NCBI RefSeq assembly: GCF_037042905.1
Contig: NC_087252.1
Location: forward strand, 17,625,701 to 17,689,700
DNA: 64,000 nt
DNA from: Lytechinus pictus
Taxonomy: Eukaryota > Echinodermata > Echinoidea > Temnopleuroida > Toxopneustidae
Direction of reading: 5' to 3'
The notes under the pieces were generated by a model, which saw only the letters and a list, made by a program, of their open reading frames with translations, had not been told where the DNA came from and ran no database searches. The translations under genes and the position numbers were made by a program. Position 1 is the stretch's first letter; each line of letters starts with the position of its first letter. Shown here one piece after another: positions 20,864-31,919 of the stretch.

Positions 20864-22359
20864 TGTCAGAAGCTTATTCAAACTCCCCTTTACTAGCCAG
20901 TGGAAAGGCCTACTTGGTTGAGTAACTCCTTAATTTGTTTATGAATAGACCAAACCTGACTGCTAGAGTAGGCAACCCCTCACTGTGTTTGATAGCTATT
21001 GTGTGTGTGCACTGCATAGGGCAATGCAAGCAACTGCTCAGCAGACTGCAGATAAGCAAGCATAGGGTGCAGCAGCACCTTTCAGCAGCTCATTGGCTGG
21101 GAAAGCCAGCACTTTGGTGCCACGCCTTTGATATTTGGAGTGGCATGTAAGCCAGCAGTGGTTGGTTCACTGGTTGGAATTCAAGGTCCAGACTGTAAGT
21201 TGATGTTTTATTTTACCATATAATTATGGAAGGCTTTGATAACATTTAGAAACTGTTATGTTAATTTGTATTACAATTGAACATGACGAAGGATAATTAT
21301 GCTATTTAAAGACTAAGATATAAGACATCGGATATTATATTTATGTCATACACTTTATGATACATTTTATGCCTTACACACGTCATGAAATGATTGTTTT
21401 AGGAAGTGACTTAACTGTCCAATATTTTTAACTTGAAAGCTATTTTGTCATTTATCAAGACAATTAGTCTATTTACTACAAATGTTAAACACTTGTCAAC
21501 TAAGGAGAGTGGAAATTTTTATATGACGCTTTGTTGGGATTAATGTTTCACTTGTTCAGAGTTAGGACACTGCTATTAGGTACTCGGAAGCAAGTATAGA
21601 AAGTTCAGTGACCTGCTTGAATGTACTCTGCCTTTACTTTATTATAAGCCATTTGAATAACAGAAATGATATGGACTGTAGGCTGTTAATCCTTGCGTAT
21701 TCTCTTCCAGACGGCCGTTTTTCTCCATGGTTTATCCACGTCTTTTGACGTTCCGTGTCTCCATGTATCGCCAAAGTTCTCCTCGTTTAGCTACGTCCTA
21801 CGTCTTGTGACGTTCACGGCCTATTCGACGTCTTACGACGTTCTACGATTGCTACGTTATCCACGGGAAAGTCCCGAGATCTACGTTATCCGGTTTCTTC
21901 TAGTTTGGCAAGTTCATCGCATTCGCGAGTTCATCCTCATATCGTCTTCCGTTCGGCACTGCTCATCCATTTGCGTCTGACACCGGGTGATGAGTGAAGA
22001 CTTGAGAAACTGAACTTTCCCCATAATATAAAGTCGGTATATGTATAGTATATACATTGTTTTCATAAACACACACAGAGTTTATGCTCTTTCCTTTGAA
22101 TAGGAATAGCAGGTCACAATACTTAGTTTATTTACATTATACTAATTTGAATTGAGACAGATTGTTCCAAAACTTATTGATACTGGTTTATTGAACTTTA
22201 TGTTTTGACAGCTTGTGAGCCTCGATAATGGCAATATTGATATATATAATAAATTCATTTTGATTGAAAGGTACAATTTTATCTTATAGTTTAATTCTTG
22301 GGTGGTCAAACAACCTGTTTAGACTAATAAGTCAAGTTCACATCAAACACAATGTGACA
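20864..22359 (+). repeat. LTR 3 (1496 bp)
   Basis: Ends TGTGACA at 22359, followed directly by the ACCTC target duplication. It has private changes, for example AGCAACTGCTC where the others read AGCAAATGCTC near 21030, and ATCTACG for ATCTAGG near 21890. Confidence 0.95.
21738..21841. promoter_or_regulatory. Triple ACGTC-N4-GACGT palindromes in LTR 3
   Basis: Same three dyads and spacing as in LTRs 1 and 2. Confidence 0.6.
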
Positions 22360-22364
22360 ACCTC
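22360..22364. repeat. Target site duplication ACCTC, right
   Basis: Exact copy of 8013-8017, directly after the CA end of LTR 3. Confidence 0.9.
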
Positions 22365-22577
22365 CCTGGCATCTATTTTGGTCCACACCAGAGAGGTGTT
22401 GAAACAAATCCGGATTGGCGTTTGGTTAACACCAATTTGGCATTTAAGCAACAGCAATTAGTGTTAAACCAATATAGGTTTGATTCTTAACTGGTCACAT
22501 TGTTTCAACGCTTCTCTGCTTTGGACCAATATAGGTACCGGGCCGGTGTTAAATCAATACCGGTGTTTTTGCAGTGT
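22365..22577. mobile_element. Palindromic MITE, right part
   Basis: Continues the MITE split by the retroelement. CTATTTTGGTCC and AGAGAGGTGTTGAAACAA have complements in reverse order at TTGTTTCAACGCTTCTCT (about 22501) and GGACCAATATAGG (about 22524), and the end is GCAGTGT. Reassembled, it is about 248 bp and foldback-like over most of its length. No convincing target duplication is seen (TAA is possible). Confidence 0.75.
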
Positions 22578-23170
22578 AATAATAATAAGTATATAGATAA
22601 TAGTGGTAGTATCGATGGTCGTGGTGATGACGATAGCAATGATGGTGACAGAGGTGATGATGGAGAATAAGCTGATAGTGAAAATGTTGGTGATGTTGAT
22701 GGTAATAGTGGTATAATTGTAGATGATAGTGAAATAGTTATAATGTTGATGATGGTAAAGATGGTGATGGAGATGATAGAAAAGATGCTGGCAATGTTGA
22801 TGATGGTAATGATGGCGATTAAAGTAATAGGGAAGATGTTGGTGATGGAGATGATAGAAATAATGGTGATGTAAATGATAGTGAAGATGTTGATGACGGT
22901 AATGGTGATAATGTAGATGATAATGAAATGGTTCTGATGTTGATGATGGTAATGATGGTGATGGAGATAATAGAAAAGATGGTGGCAATGTCGATGATGG
23001 TAATGATGATGATGAAGATGAAAGTGACGATGGTGGTTGTGTTGGTGATGGTAATGGTGATGATGGAGATGATAGTTAAAATCATGGTGATATTGATGAT
23101 GGTATCATTGTGATGGAGCTGATCGAGAATATGGTGATGTGATATTGAAAATATTACTGGTAATGTTTCC
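22578..23170. repeat. GAT-rich low-complexity/minisatellite tract
   Basis: About 600 bp built from degenerate GATGATGGTAATGGTGATG-type units on the + strand. The histidine/isoleucine/threonine-rich minus-strand frames and the methionine-rich plus-strand frame are consequences of the repeat, not genes. It ends near a poly-G run at 23180. Confidence 0.9.
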
Positions 23171-23189
23171 CGTTCTGTGGGGGGGGGGG

Positions 23190-26100
23190 CTGAAATAGTG
23201 CGAGCCGATGTTAGGTGGTGTATATACCTGGCATAATGTGTCCGGCAAGAAATGAGGAACGGGATGAGAGGAGGAGGAGGGATAGGGGACAGAGATGGGA
23301 CGTTCAAAATTATGCATGGGATGTAAATTTTATTCAGCTATACAAGGAGCTGGGACATTTTTTGTTCATGTTTTGGCAGGAGGCCAGGTCAGATGGCCTA
23401 CTGTTATGTTAAAAATGTTGTGAACATTAAACATAGCTTCCGTTCTGGTAAGCGAAGGCAGGAAGGAAGCCAACCAAAAAGTTTCCTCTCAATGACAGTT
23501 ACAAATCATGGATTTTCTTTCTACCGTTCTGAGTAGTTACATTTTTGTATAAGTCAATGTTAAAGGGTTATCCAGGCTGAGAGTAAGGTAATTTGAATAG
23601 CCAGATTAATTCCAAAAAAGAGCAAAAAAATCTAACAAGTATTAAATCAGGTAACGAAAGACGAAGATAATAATGGCATTACAAAAATTACATTAATCTG
23701 GTGAAATAATTACGATTTAAAATAATGACATAAAAGGGTAAGTTTGGATGTGAGATCATCAGCCCAGTTGCATATCCATGAACTCACGCGTAAAATTGTT
23801 TAACGAAAAATATGGAAGTGTATATTAAAAGTTACGTGTAAGTTTGTTTACTTTTACCGGAAAGTTAATGACAATTAAATATTTTGCTTGTGTAATCCTT
23901 GATTATCAGCCTTTCATACCCCTTCAAATTTGGCGTCAGTTCGTTTTGGGAAGAGCGGAAGAGGACAAGAACTTTATCAATGATTTGTCTTAAAATTAAT
24001 ACGTAAGTACATACAAACACCCCACCCATTTCTCTCCCACCGCTGATTTCGAAGGAAGGTTAAAAAGGGAGCTTTAAAACAACAATTTTTCTTGGAGATG
24101 TTTAAATGACAATTTCTAATCAAAAGTCAGTATTATTAGATTGTTGTTTGTGACATTTTAGAATTCACTCTCTCTCCTGATTAATAACCATATATCAATT
24201 TTCTTTAAAAATGCAGTGAAAACGCCAGTAAAATATGTGTATACCCTCAGCATGACATTGTGCATGTATCGTCAATTTCTAAAATACAGGACCGATGTTA
24301 ATACAATACAAAACTTGTTCGGGGCAGGACAACTAAATTCTCTGAAATCAATATTGGCATTGCACATGCATCATTCAACGGTGATGCAGATTTCTGAATG
24401 ATTTTATTAGGAGGCAAAGTAACATGCTAAGCTAGTGAGCCTGCTGAATATTTCTTAAGTGGGAATGTTAGAAGCCATGAGAGACGTATTTCAAATTTTA
24501 TGATTTCACTCCTCCAATCTCACTTAAAAAATCTAAAAAAGTTCCCTCCTAATAACCATCTCTCTTTCTAGTTTCTTCAACGAAAACTAACCACTAGAAA
24601 AAGGTTTTCTTATGGATCAAATCAAGGAACTTTGCACTATTTCTGCCGATGAAAATGTACCTCTTTGAACTGTTAGCAAGGAGTTACCAGGAACTCTTTT
24701 GTCTAAGCAGTGAAGTGCATTGCAGATACTTTTGGACACTGAGTCGAAATATTCAACTTGAAATAATTATTTTTGTCATTTCTGATGATGTCGAGAACAA
24801 GGACCAAAGCTAACCGGATGGACTTGTCATCGTACATACAAGAATACTAAGAAGCTTTCGCAACTGGAATGGGGACGGATTTAGAACACAGCGAAATCAA
24901 TGACAATTTCCGTCAAATTGCGAAGTATGATTGGAAGGTCATTGTACAGGTGACTGCTGTTGATCTCCGCCACATATTAGAGGAAGAAAAAGAAGAAGAA
25001 GAAGAACTTAAAGAAAAAGAAGCAGTGATTGAAATTTTAAAAAAGATGCAAACTAAGTTGTTTGTCAAGAATCCAGGACGAAACTTTTTTGTTTCATTCA
25101 ACAATTTCGACCGAGACTTGATTGTCATTAATGGTGTTTCACAATACATTATTTATGTTCTTGAATTCGTCGTGCGTCGTAGAATCGAAACTCCCTACTG
25201 TAGCCCTTCAACTACCGATAGGCTTACTTCCAAATCAACTACTATCAGGGCGTAGAATTTTGAAGTGAATTGTATACATTTTCCAATAACAATATATATA
25301 AAATAATACAATTGAAATTGATGAATGATATTAGGATGATAGCCCTACTCAGCGGCATTAATCACGGTGATGCTGGTGTACAGAGGGGGACTCTGGAATA
25401 AACCCAAAACCGTTCTTTGTCTTCCACCAAGGTGACCGAAAACAAACTTACAAAAATACTACATGACTTGCACTGCGCTGCTAGTAAACGAATCCAAATA
25501 AAAAGAAAGTGCGTGAGGAATTAGGCTCTGATTGCGGCTACACAGTGCTCGTTCAGGAAGCATTATATATATCAAGTCAGCACTAATAGTAGAACCTGTA
25601 GCCCACTTGTAGGAAACATTTCGTAGAGAGAGTTTGAATCTCGTCAGTTTGACGCAGACAAATCCAAGATAAGATCCCAACGTCGGAAGTTTAAATAGAG
25701 AATTCAGTGCAGATATTGACGACGCTTGTCAATACACAAGCCGAACCTGCTTTTTCTTCTGCGTCTGTGAGATCCCGAACGAAAAACTAACGACGAAAGA
25801 GTCATAGATTCGAATTGGCGCTGTTTCTAACATTTATTTCATTATACGTAGGCTAAGCTCCAAATGTTGCAGTGGTGAGACGACTGGACAATGTCCTCCG
25901 GCTCGTGCAGGAGGACACAAATAAAATAATTGGTAAGTTCGCAAACTATCACACTAAAAATGAAGCGTACCAAGCCTGGGGATAACATTACATTATGTTG
26001 TAATTTGTAAAAACGAGAGAAGTTCCAAAATCAAAATCCATGAATATCTGACGAAGAAAGATTTGAACCTGTTAGTACACTCAAGGAAGTAAAACGCGAT

Positions 26101-26500
26101 ATCATTTAAAGAATTTGTACCGAGGATGGTAAGATAATCGAGAAAAATGTCATTGATGAACTTGATACCACAGCAATAAGGTTCAGACACTCACTTTGTT
26201 ATCAGAGGGTCGCATAGGCGTCACTGCTAACTTGAGCTTTAGGGCGACACAAACCTCCTCCGGGCTTCTCAACGAATATATACAGAAAGATGTTCTCATA
26301 CAAAAAAATCGGGCGTTCTGAGCAGATGTTGGGATCATTTTTGACACCTGTAATTACCACGATGATAACTATAATGTAAAGATTCTATCGCCAATATTTT
26401 GACCAACAAACAGAGTGCGCGATCAGAAACTTCCCTGTATACATTTTAATGGTTGTATAAATACACTTGACGGTAGACTGAACTACTCAACTTAAAAAAT
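23190..26500. other. Unassigned non-coding stretch
   Basis: I recognise no gene family here. The longest frame, 24869-25255 (+, 128 codons), contains a run of glutamates/lysines from an AGAAGAAGAA tract (EEEKEEEEELKEKE) and otherwise no known motif. Without a second copy for comparison I would not call it a gene. The rest is AT-rich sequence with no visible repeat boundary. Confidence 0.5.
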
Positions 26501-26515
26501 AATATTCATTCGAAC

Positions 26516-26771
26516 CACTAGCGTACCTACGGGGGGGGGGGGGCAGGGGGGCACTCTGCCCCCTTGACGAGCCACAACCCATACAAAAGACATTACCTGC
26601 CCCCCTGACGAGCTTAAAAAACCTTTTTTGCCCCCCCCCCCCTGACGAGCTTGAAGGCCTTTACTGCATGCCCCCCCCCCCATGAACGTTAAGACCTTTT
26701 TTTTTTTCTTTCAATTTTTTGGCGGCAGATTTTGCCCCCCCCCCCTGTGGAAAATCCTAGGTACGCCACTG
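26516..26771. mobile_element. 256-bp hAT-type MITE with 8-bp TSD
   Basis: Left end CACTAGCGTACCTACGG and right end the complement of CAGTGGCGTACCTAGG. Both flanks carry the exact octamer ATTCGAAC (26508-26515 and 26772-26779). The 8-bp duplication and CA...TG ends with GGCGTACC fit hAT elements. The interior is mostly poly-G/poly-C with repeated CCCCTGACGAGCTT-like blocks and no ORF worth calling. The ends are close to those of the element at 57385-58521. Confidence 0.88.
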
Positions 26772-26789
26772 ATTCGAACTTCATAGAAT

Positions 26790-27000
26790 TTTTTTTTATT
26801 TATTTATTTATTTATTTGGTATAACCCCATCAGTAGTCAAATACTGTTGTACTTGGGGGCCCTGTATAACATGGAACAAAACAAAATACAAGCATATATA
26901 CAATACAAATGAAAAATACAAATCCTGAACATATGCAGATGGAAATTTTAAGTATAAATCTAATAACAAAAATTTATGTGTGAAATTGAGAACAATAATT
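26790..27000 (-). repeat. LINE 3'-end fragment (minus strand)
   Basis: On the minus strand it reads GGGCCCCCAAGTACAACAG, then TGATGGGGTTATACC, and ends in (AAAT)n. A conserved 3' UTR followed by a short tandem tail is typical of CR1/L2/Rex1-like LINEs. No coding part is attached. Confidence 0.5.
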
Positions 27001-28069
27001 TAACCCAGTGCTACAATGAAGTAGAAAGTAATAGGGGAAAGAAATATAGAAGGTAAGGATGAGTTGAGGTTAAAAAAAAAAAGAACACAGCAGAGAGCTA
27101 AAGCGGGAGAAGAAGACACATCACCATTTACACTATAATGCAATAATAGTATAGTCTGAAAATATAATTCTTGCTTATATATTAAAATGGGTGTATCTAT
27201 ACCTCCAGTATGACGATGTGAAGGAAGATTTCGACGTGGAGTTTTTAACTTCATTAAGAATAGGCTTAATAGTCTGATGCATCATTGTATTTGAATGATG
27301 CTGAAAGTTTTGAATACATTACCAAACTATTCATAAATCATGTAAAGAAGTGGGTGGAGCTTGGATGTGTTTAAAATCTAGTTATGTAGACATAATAACG
27401 AAAGATATTATAGTATTTATGACTTACATTTTTCTATCGACCCTTTAGAAATGTTTTTCGAAGTCTTGTACATATACTTTGTATGTGATTTATAGGCAGT
27501 CAAAGAGACATATTCTGTACGAAGTCTAAATGAAATTTTTATTTTTATTTTTTTTCATGAACTTAATTATTGTTTTTCTACCTTTGGACTATAATTTGGA
27601 CCTGTAGTCTGAAATTAAATCGTGCATTTACCATCTCGATTTTTAGTTGCCTTTCTTAGTTTTTCTCTCCACCCAATTGTTTGTGTTTGTTCGGGTGGTT
27701 GTTTGTTTTTAGATCATGTACCCGTCAATCATACACAAACTGAACAGTCGTTTGCAGAATATAAGCACTTTCTACACGACACAAATATTGTTAAAATTTA
27801 CTCGTTTACCGTACACAGGTAGCTGGTAGGACAAAAGAAAAGTACGATAACTTCATTGCATAATTCATTGCGTTATATGATAAATATATTACAACTTAAA
27901 ATGATGTTCAATGAAAATTGACTCATTATAAGTTGAAAACACTAAAAAATAAATCAACCCAATGATGATAACCAACGGAACTTCACGCGAGAAAATGTTG
28001 CAACATCCGTTATAAGGTGGGGATTCCCAAATATTAGTACACAGCTCCTCGTCATAATATTTAAGGTTA
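27001..28069. other. Non-coding, no gene seen
   Basis: AT-rich sequence with only short chance frames. The left edge of the large inverted repeat begins after it. Confidence 0.5.
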
Positions 28070-28925
28070 CCAAAAATTTTCTGTAGAATCTGATTTTTTG
28101 TGCTATTTCCCCTATTTTGAGGGTGCTGAACATGAATCTGCTTGTTGCCAAATTTATAAATGCCGTCTTCGACCGTTGCCATGGCAACGGATTAATTTCT
28201 AAAAAAATTGCATGTATTCCCCTGTAAATGGTGGATAAACATGATATAAATTAGCCAATAGATTGAATTAAAGGTTCCAATTAAATACAAATGAAATTCA
28301 AAATATTTAAGATCATCAAAATGGTTTCAATTGGCCCGTTGCCATGGTAACGGCTCATTTTTCCTCCAGAAAAGTAAAAATTTTGATTTAAAGTTGTAGA
28401 ATCTGTGTTTTGTTTCATTTTCCCTGTGTTTAGGGTGTTAAACATAGAAGTGATTTTTGCTAAATGTATAAATACACTCTCATTCCATTGCCATGGCAAC
28501 CAAATAATACCTAATTTGGTAAAAAAAGAAATAACATGGTAAAAAAAGACAATGTCGAGAAATACAATAAAAGCGACCTAATCTACATGCGTTGGGTTTT
28601 TACCACTTATTTAGTGGTAAAAACTACAGTAAGTGTTATGCATGAGTTTATTGGAATGATAGGAATTGATGTTGCCTTGACAATGCTTGAATTTAAAGAT
28701 AAATATCAATATTGCAAATTGGCCGTTGCCATGGTAACAGCTTATTTTTTCTCAGAAAAGTATACATTTGATAAAAAATATTGTAGAATCTGAATTTTCT
28801 TTCATTTCCCCTAATTATATGATGCTAGATCTATATGTGCTTGTTGCTAAATGTATAATTACCATCTTAGGCCATTGCCATGGCAACCAAATAACATGGG
28901 AGGAGATAATGGTGGAAAATACCAT
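28070..28925. repeat. Large inverted repeat, left arm
   Basis: Imperfect reverse complement of 33825-34703. Both arms share the TTCTGTAGAATCTGATTTT start, the same series of GTTGCCATGGCAAC palindromes at mirrored spacing, and a shared chance frame (MVKKDNVEKY...). The arm is itself made of two or three diverged copies of a ~310-bp module with GTAGAATCTG and TTTCATTTCCCC. Whether the arms are the ends of one 6.6-kb element or two oppositely inserted repeats cannot be decided here. Confidence 0.8.
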
Positions 28926-29092
28926 GAAAATCACAATCTACATGCGTAAGGTTTGAACCATTAAATATTGAACAAAAAATACAGTAAGTGGTCTGCATGA
29001 GTTCATTAGAAAGAAAAGAATTGATGTGGCCTTGGTAACACTTGCATTTGATATAAATATGAATGTTGCAAACCTCCCATTGCCATGGTAAC
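28175..29092. promoter_or_regulatory. Six GTTGCCATGGCAAC-type palindromes (RFX X-box-like)
   Basis: Sites at 28175, 28338, 28487, 28735, 28874 and 29079, each 14 bp. The first is perfect (18 bp with flanking CC/GG) and the others differ at one or two positions. The sequence equals the RFX-family X-box consensus as I know it. Binding is not shown; the motif may instead be structural, within a repeat family. Confidence 0.5.
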
Positions 29093-29339
29093 ATCTTATT
29101 TTTCTCAGAAAATTACAAAGTTGAAAAAATCTTCAAATTTTCCTTTCATTTCCCCTAGTTTTAAGGTGCTCAACATACATATGCTTGTTAATATAAAAAT
29201 ACTCTCTCGGGCCATTTTCAATTTAGAATTAAATCCAATCCACATAACATGTACTCAAATAAATTATCCAATTACACTCATTTTAATGCTGGACAAGTTT
29301 TGAAGAAAAATGGTACTTATTCTGCATGAAATCCAGTAT

Positions 29340-30150
29340 TGTAACTCCAAAATGACCGCAGATAGTCATTTTGAGTATAGTGATTTTGGGTGATTTGTGC
29401 TTTTTAAAAGTGTTAAATATAATAAAAGGGGGGGGGGTGCATACACTTGAATGAAAATTTTTAATCTGTCAGGAGGTGACGTGGTCTTGACCTCCTAATC
29501 TGAGATTATTGCCATAACCAAATTGGCAGGTGGTGTCCATTTTGAAAAAGTAAACTTATAAATATTTTCATAATTTTGGAAATATATGGATCTATATTAT
29601 GATATTTCAACAAAACATTGGGTAATCATTAAATATAATTAATCATATTGCACAAGTTTCAAGTCATATGATCAAGGTCAGGTATTTTACGATCACCAAA
29701 ATTTGACCATGTTGTATTATCATCATTGAATCTCATCAAGTTTCTGAAAAGGCAAACCTTTGAGAGTGCGTATATAAATCTATTTCAAGAAAGTTGGACA
29801 TAAAGGTATTCAACTATCACATCATTGTGCATGAGTTTCAGGTTAAAGTTATGGTCAATGAACTTTGACTGTACTGTGGTATCAACATCAAAAAAATTAC
29901 TTAGGTTTATTATTTTCAAGATAATTAGATATCATGTCACTAGGTGAAGGTCAAGGGTCTTCTGAGGTTAAAAAAACCCTTAGGATTCTATTATTAAATG
30001 AATGGGTTTTTCATGAAAGTCCCACATTGAGTCTACATTAAAAAAATTGAAAAATGTTACCTTTGTTTCCTCAAAAGGTCAATTATATCTAATAGGAGGT
30101 GGCCAGGATTATGTCAATTTGCCAAATAAACTTTGGAGTTGAATTATCTT
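29340..30150. repeat. Degenerate repeats with AAGGTCA-like blocks
   Basis: Loosely repeated phrases such as CACAAGTTTCAAGTCATATG/GCATGAGTTTCAGGTTAAAG and TCAAGGTCA recur about every 180-190 bases. The units are too diverged to bound exactly. No coding sequence. Confidence 0.4.
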
Positions 30151-30250
30151 GAACAGCTTTCTATTAAAATAAATACATACATTTTAACATGTATAGCACT
30201 TCATGTAAACATGCTCAAAGCACTTTCCATTATAATTGTGGGGGGGGGGG

Positions 30251-30486
30251 CGTCGTCTAGTGGTTAAGACTCTTTCTTTCAATCTGAGGGATATGGGTTA
30301 GATTCCCAGCCAGGGTGTGTTTTCCTTCAGTAAGAAATTTATCCATATTGTGCTGCACTCAAGCCAGGTGAGGTAAATGGGTACCTGCAGGAAGTAAGTC
30401 CTTAAAAAGCTGTGAGCACCGGATGCGGTAGTCTAGCTTAGCCGGGGTAATATAGGAGCACTATACAAATCCTATATTATTTTATT
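30251..30486 (+). mobile_element. tRNA-derived SINE
   Basis: The head resembles a tRNA. It has an A-box-like GTCTAGTGGTTAAGAC (about 30254) and a B-box-like GGGTTAGATTCCC about 25 bases downstream, the pol III promoter layout. The body includes TTATCCATATTGTGCTGCAC and AGGTAAATGGGTACCTG, and the 3' part reads AGCCGGGGTAATATAG before an AT-rich tail. The tail string is shared with the fragment at 6932-7015. The acceptor stem is not preserved, so this is not a functional tRNA gene. Confidence 0.8.
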
Positions 30487-30929
30487 TATTATCATAAAAA
30501 TGAATAATTCTACTTTTCAAGTGCTTTCAATACATAAAATGGAGGTTACAAATAAAATTCATAGGTTTGTAAGCTTTAAAAAAAAAAAATTGTACAGAAG
30601 GACATGAACGGATTTTGAATATTGGGACCAGTGAAACTTATGCACTGTTAACCTAAGTTGGGGGATAGAAAAGGGTCTGTAAACAAAAACCCAACATGAA
30701 ATGTATTGTGGTGTCAGATTATTAATGGACAAGTAAACAAAGCAATTTTTTCTATAATTCTGTTTTTGACCAGTAGCAAGTGAATCTCTTTGAACAAAGG
30801 AAACACATGATCATACTTTCTGGCCGTTGAAATGGTACCGACTGCTCGATTCTGAATGTGCTGTAGTGACTATTATCTAGGCAGCTGAACATCAGTTCAA
30901 AGTGTCCCCAAGTGATTATAAATACGAAG

Positions 30930-30985
30930 TAAAAAGTAAAGGTCCCAGTACAAAACCCTGAGGAACGCCATATTGCAACCCATGA
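30930..30985 (-). pseudogene. Possible RT motif-B relic
   Basis: The minus strand encodes a YGVPQGFVLGP-like string, the LINE RT motif B, with no supporting frame on either side. It may be a piece of the larger minus-strand LINE at 31920-33820 or a separate relic. Confidence 0.4.
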
Positions 30986-31019
30986 CCCTTTTTTCTTAAT
31001 GGCTACCGACCGCGATTCG

Positions 31020-31850
31020 TTTTAAAGGCAAGGTCAGTTTGTCAAAGGTAGTTCAGATTTTGATTTCTTGACTCTAAAACCCCCAAATAAATATTTTGAA
31101 CAACTCTCTATCAAAATGGAATCACCTACTAAAGTTGTCATTTTTCAAAATGACAGGCAGCTGTCAGTTTGAATTTTTCATGGCAGTAATCTCTGATTAG
31201 GCGGTCAAGTTTAGGTCAGTTAACTGTGTGGACTTAAGATTTTAATTTCCTAACCTCAAAAATCCCCATGTTGCTATTTTAAAAAGCTCATTTATACCAC
31301 TAATCAACCCAAATTCCTTTCTTTTTCAAACTGGCCACCAGCAGCCACTCTGGATATTTTAATTATACTAAAGTCAATCTCTGTTCAGGAGGTCAAGATC
31401 ACTTCAACTCATCAAATAGACTTAAGATTTTGATTTCCTTTACCCCTATAAAACTCATTCTTTATAATATTTTTATCAGCTTTATAACGAAATCCACCCA
31501 AAATTTCTTTTTAAAATGGTTTCCGGCAGCCATTTCAAAGTTTTTATACGAATTTTATGGTCAGTTTTTCTTCATACAATTAATTGTCCAGAAACACATT
31601 ATACATGAATGTGATTGGCAAATTTATTTTATCCCATTAACCAATAGCTTTAAGATATAGACATCTGTGACCCTTAAATTGGCAGCCACCTTGGAGTTTG
31701 AATTTGGGGGTAATTCAATTCAGCAAATAGATGTCACATGTCAATCTCTTGAAAACTTTACCCCTAAATCAATATTTCTGTCAGATTACTAGGCCAAATG
31801 GCCCTAAATATTATCAAAATGGTCTCTAGCTGAATTCTCCCTAATTTCAC
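31020..31850. repeat. Degenerate ~175-bp tandem repeats
   Basis: About five units containing GGTCA...CTTAAGATTTTGATTTCCT, then ACCCCTAAA-like, then TCAAAATGG...GGCAGCCA. Units start near 31025, 31200, 31388, 31600 and 31720 and are heavily diverged. The reading frame at 31430-31660 is inside a unit and not a gene. Confidence 0.6.
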
Positions 31851-31919
31851 AAACCCTTAGAAAAATTGGCATACTGGCTATTTTTTTATAAAATTTATTA
31901 GAGCACAAATGGTCAAAAA

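Larger units (their letters stand above)
8018..22359 (+). mobile_element. Tandem Gmr1-like Ty3/gypsy retroelement (3 LTRs, 2 internal regions)
   Basis: The order is LTR (8018-9513), internal (9514-14441), LTR (14442-15937), internal (15938-20863), LTR (20864-22359). One 5-bp target duplication encloses the whole array. The LTRs are equal in length and differ at only about five sites each by eye, so the insertion is young. The internal regions encode Gag, protease and integrase followed by the start of RT. Integrase upstream of RT is the Gmr1 arrangement, not the usual gypsy order. Both internal copies share the same RT/RNase H deletion. Unequal recombination between LTRs of sister or allelic copies would give this structure; a tandem reverse-transcription product is the alternative. 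Confidence 0.93.

Noticed and set aside
22554..23307. Histidine- and isoleucine-rich frames on the minus strand
   Set aside because: They are translations of a GAT-type low-complexity repeat, with several frames open at once.
24869..25255. 128-codon hypothetical gene
   Set aside because: No family motif, a glutamate-rich run from a simple repeat, and no second copy or splice structure to support it.
28536..28793. 85-codon frame with a partner at 33987-34235
   Set aside because: The similarity follows from the inverted repeat. The frame differs in stops and length between arms and has no known motif.
30251..30325. tRNA gene
   Set aside because: A- and B-box-like sequences are present but no complete cloverleaf or acceptor stem. 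A SINE body follows.
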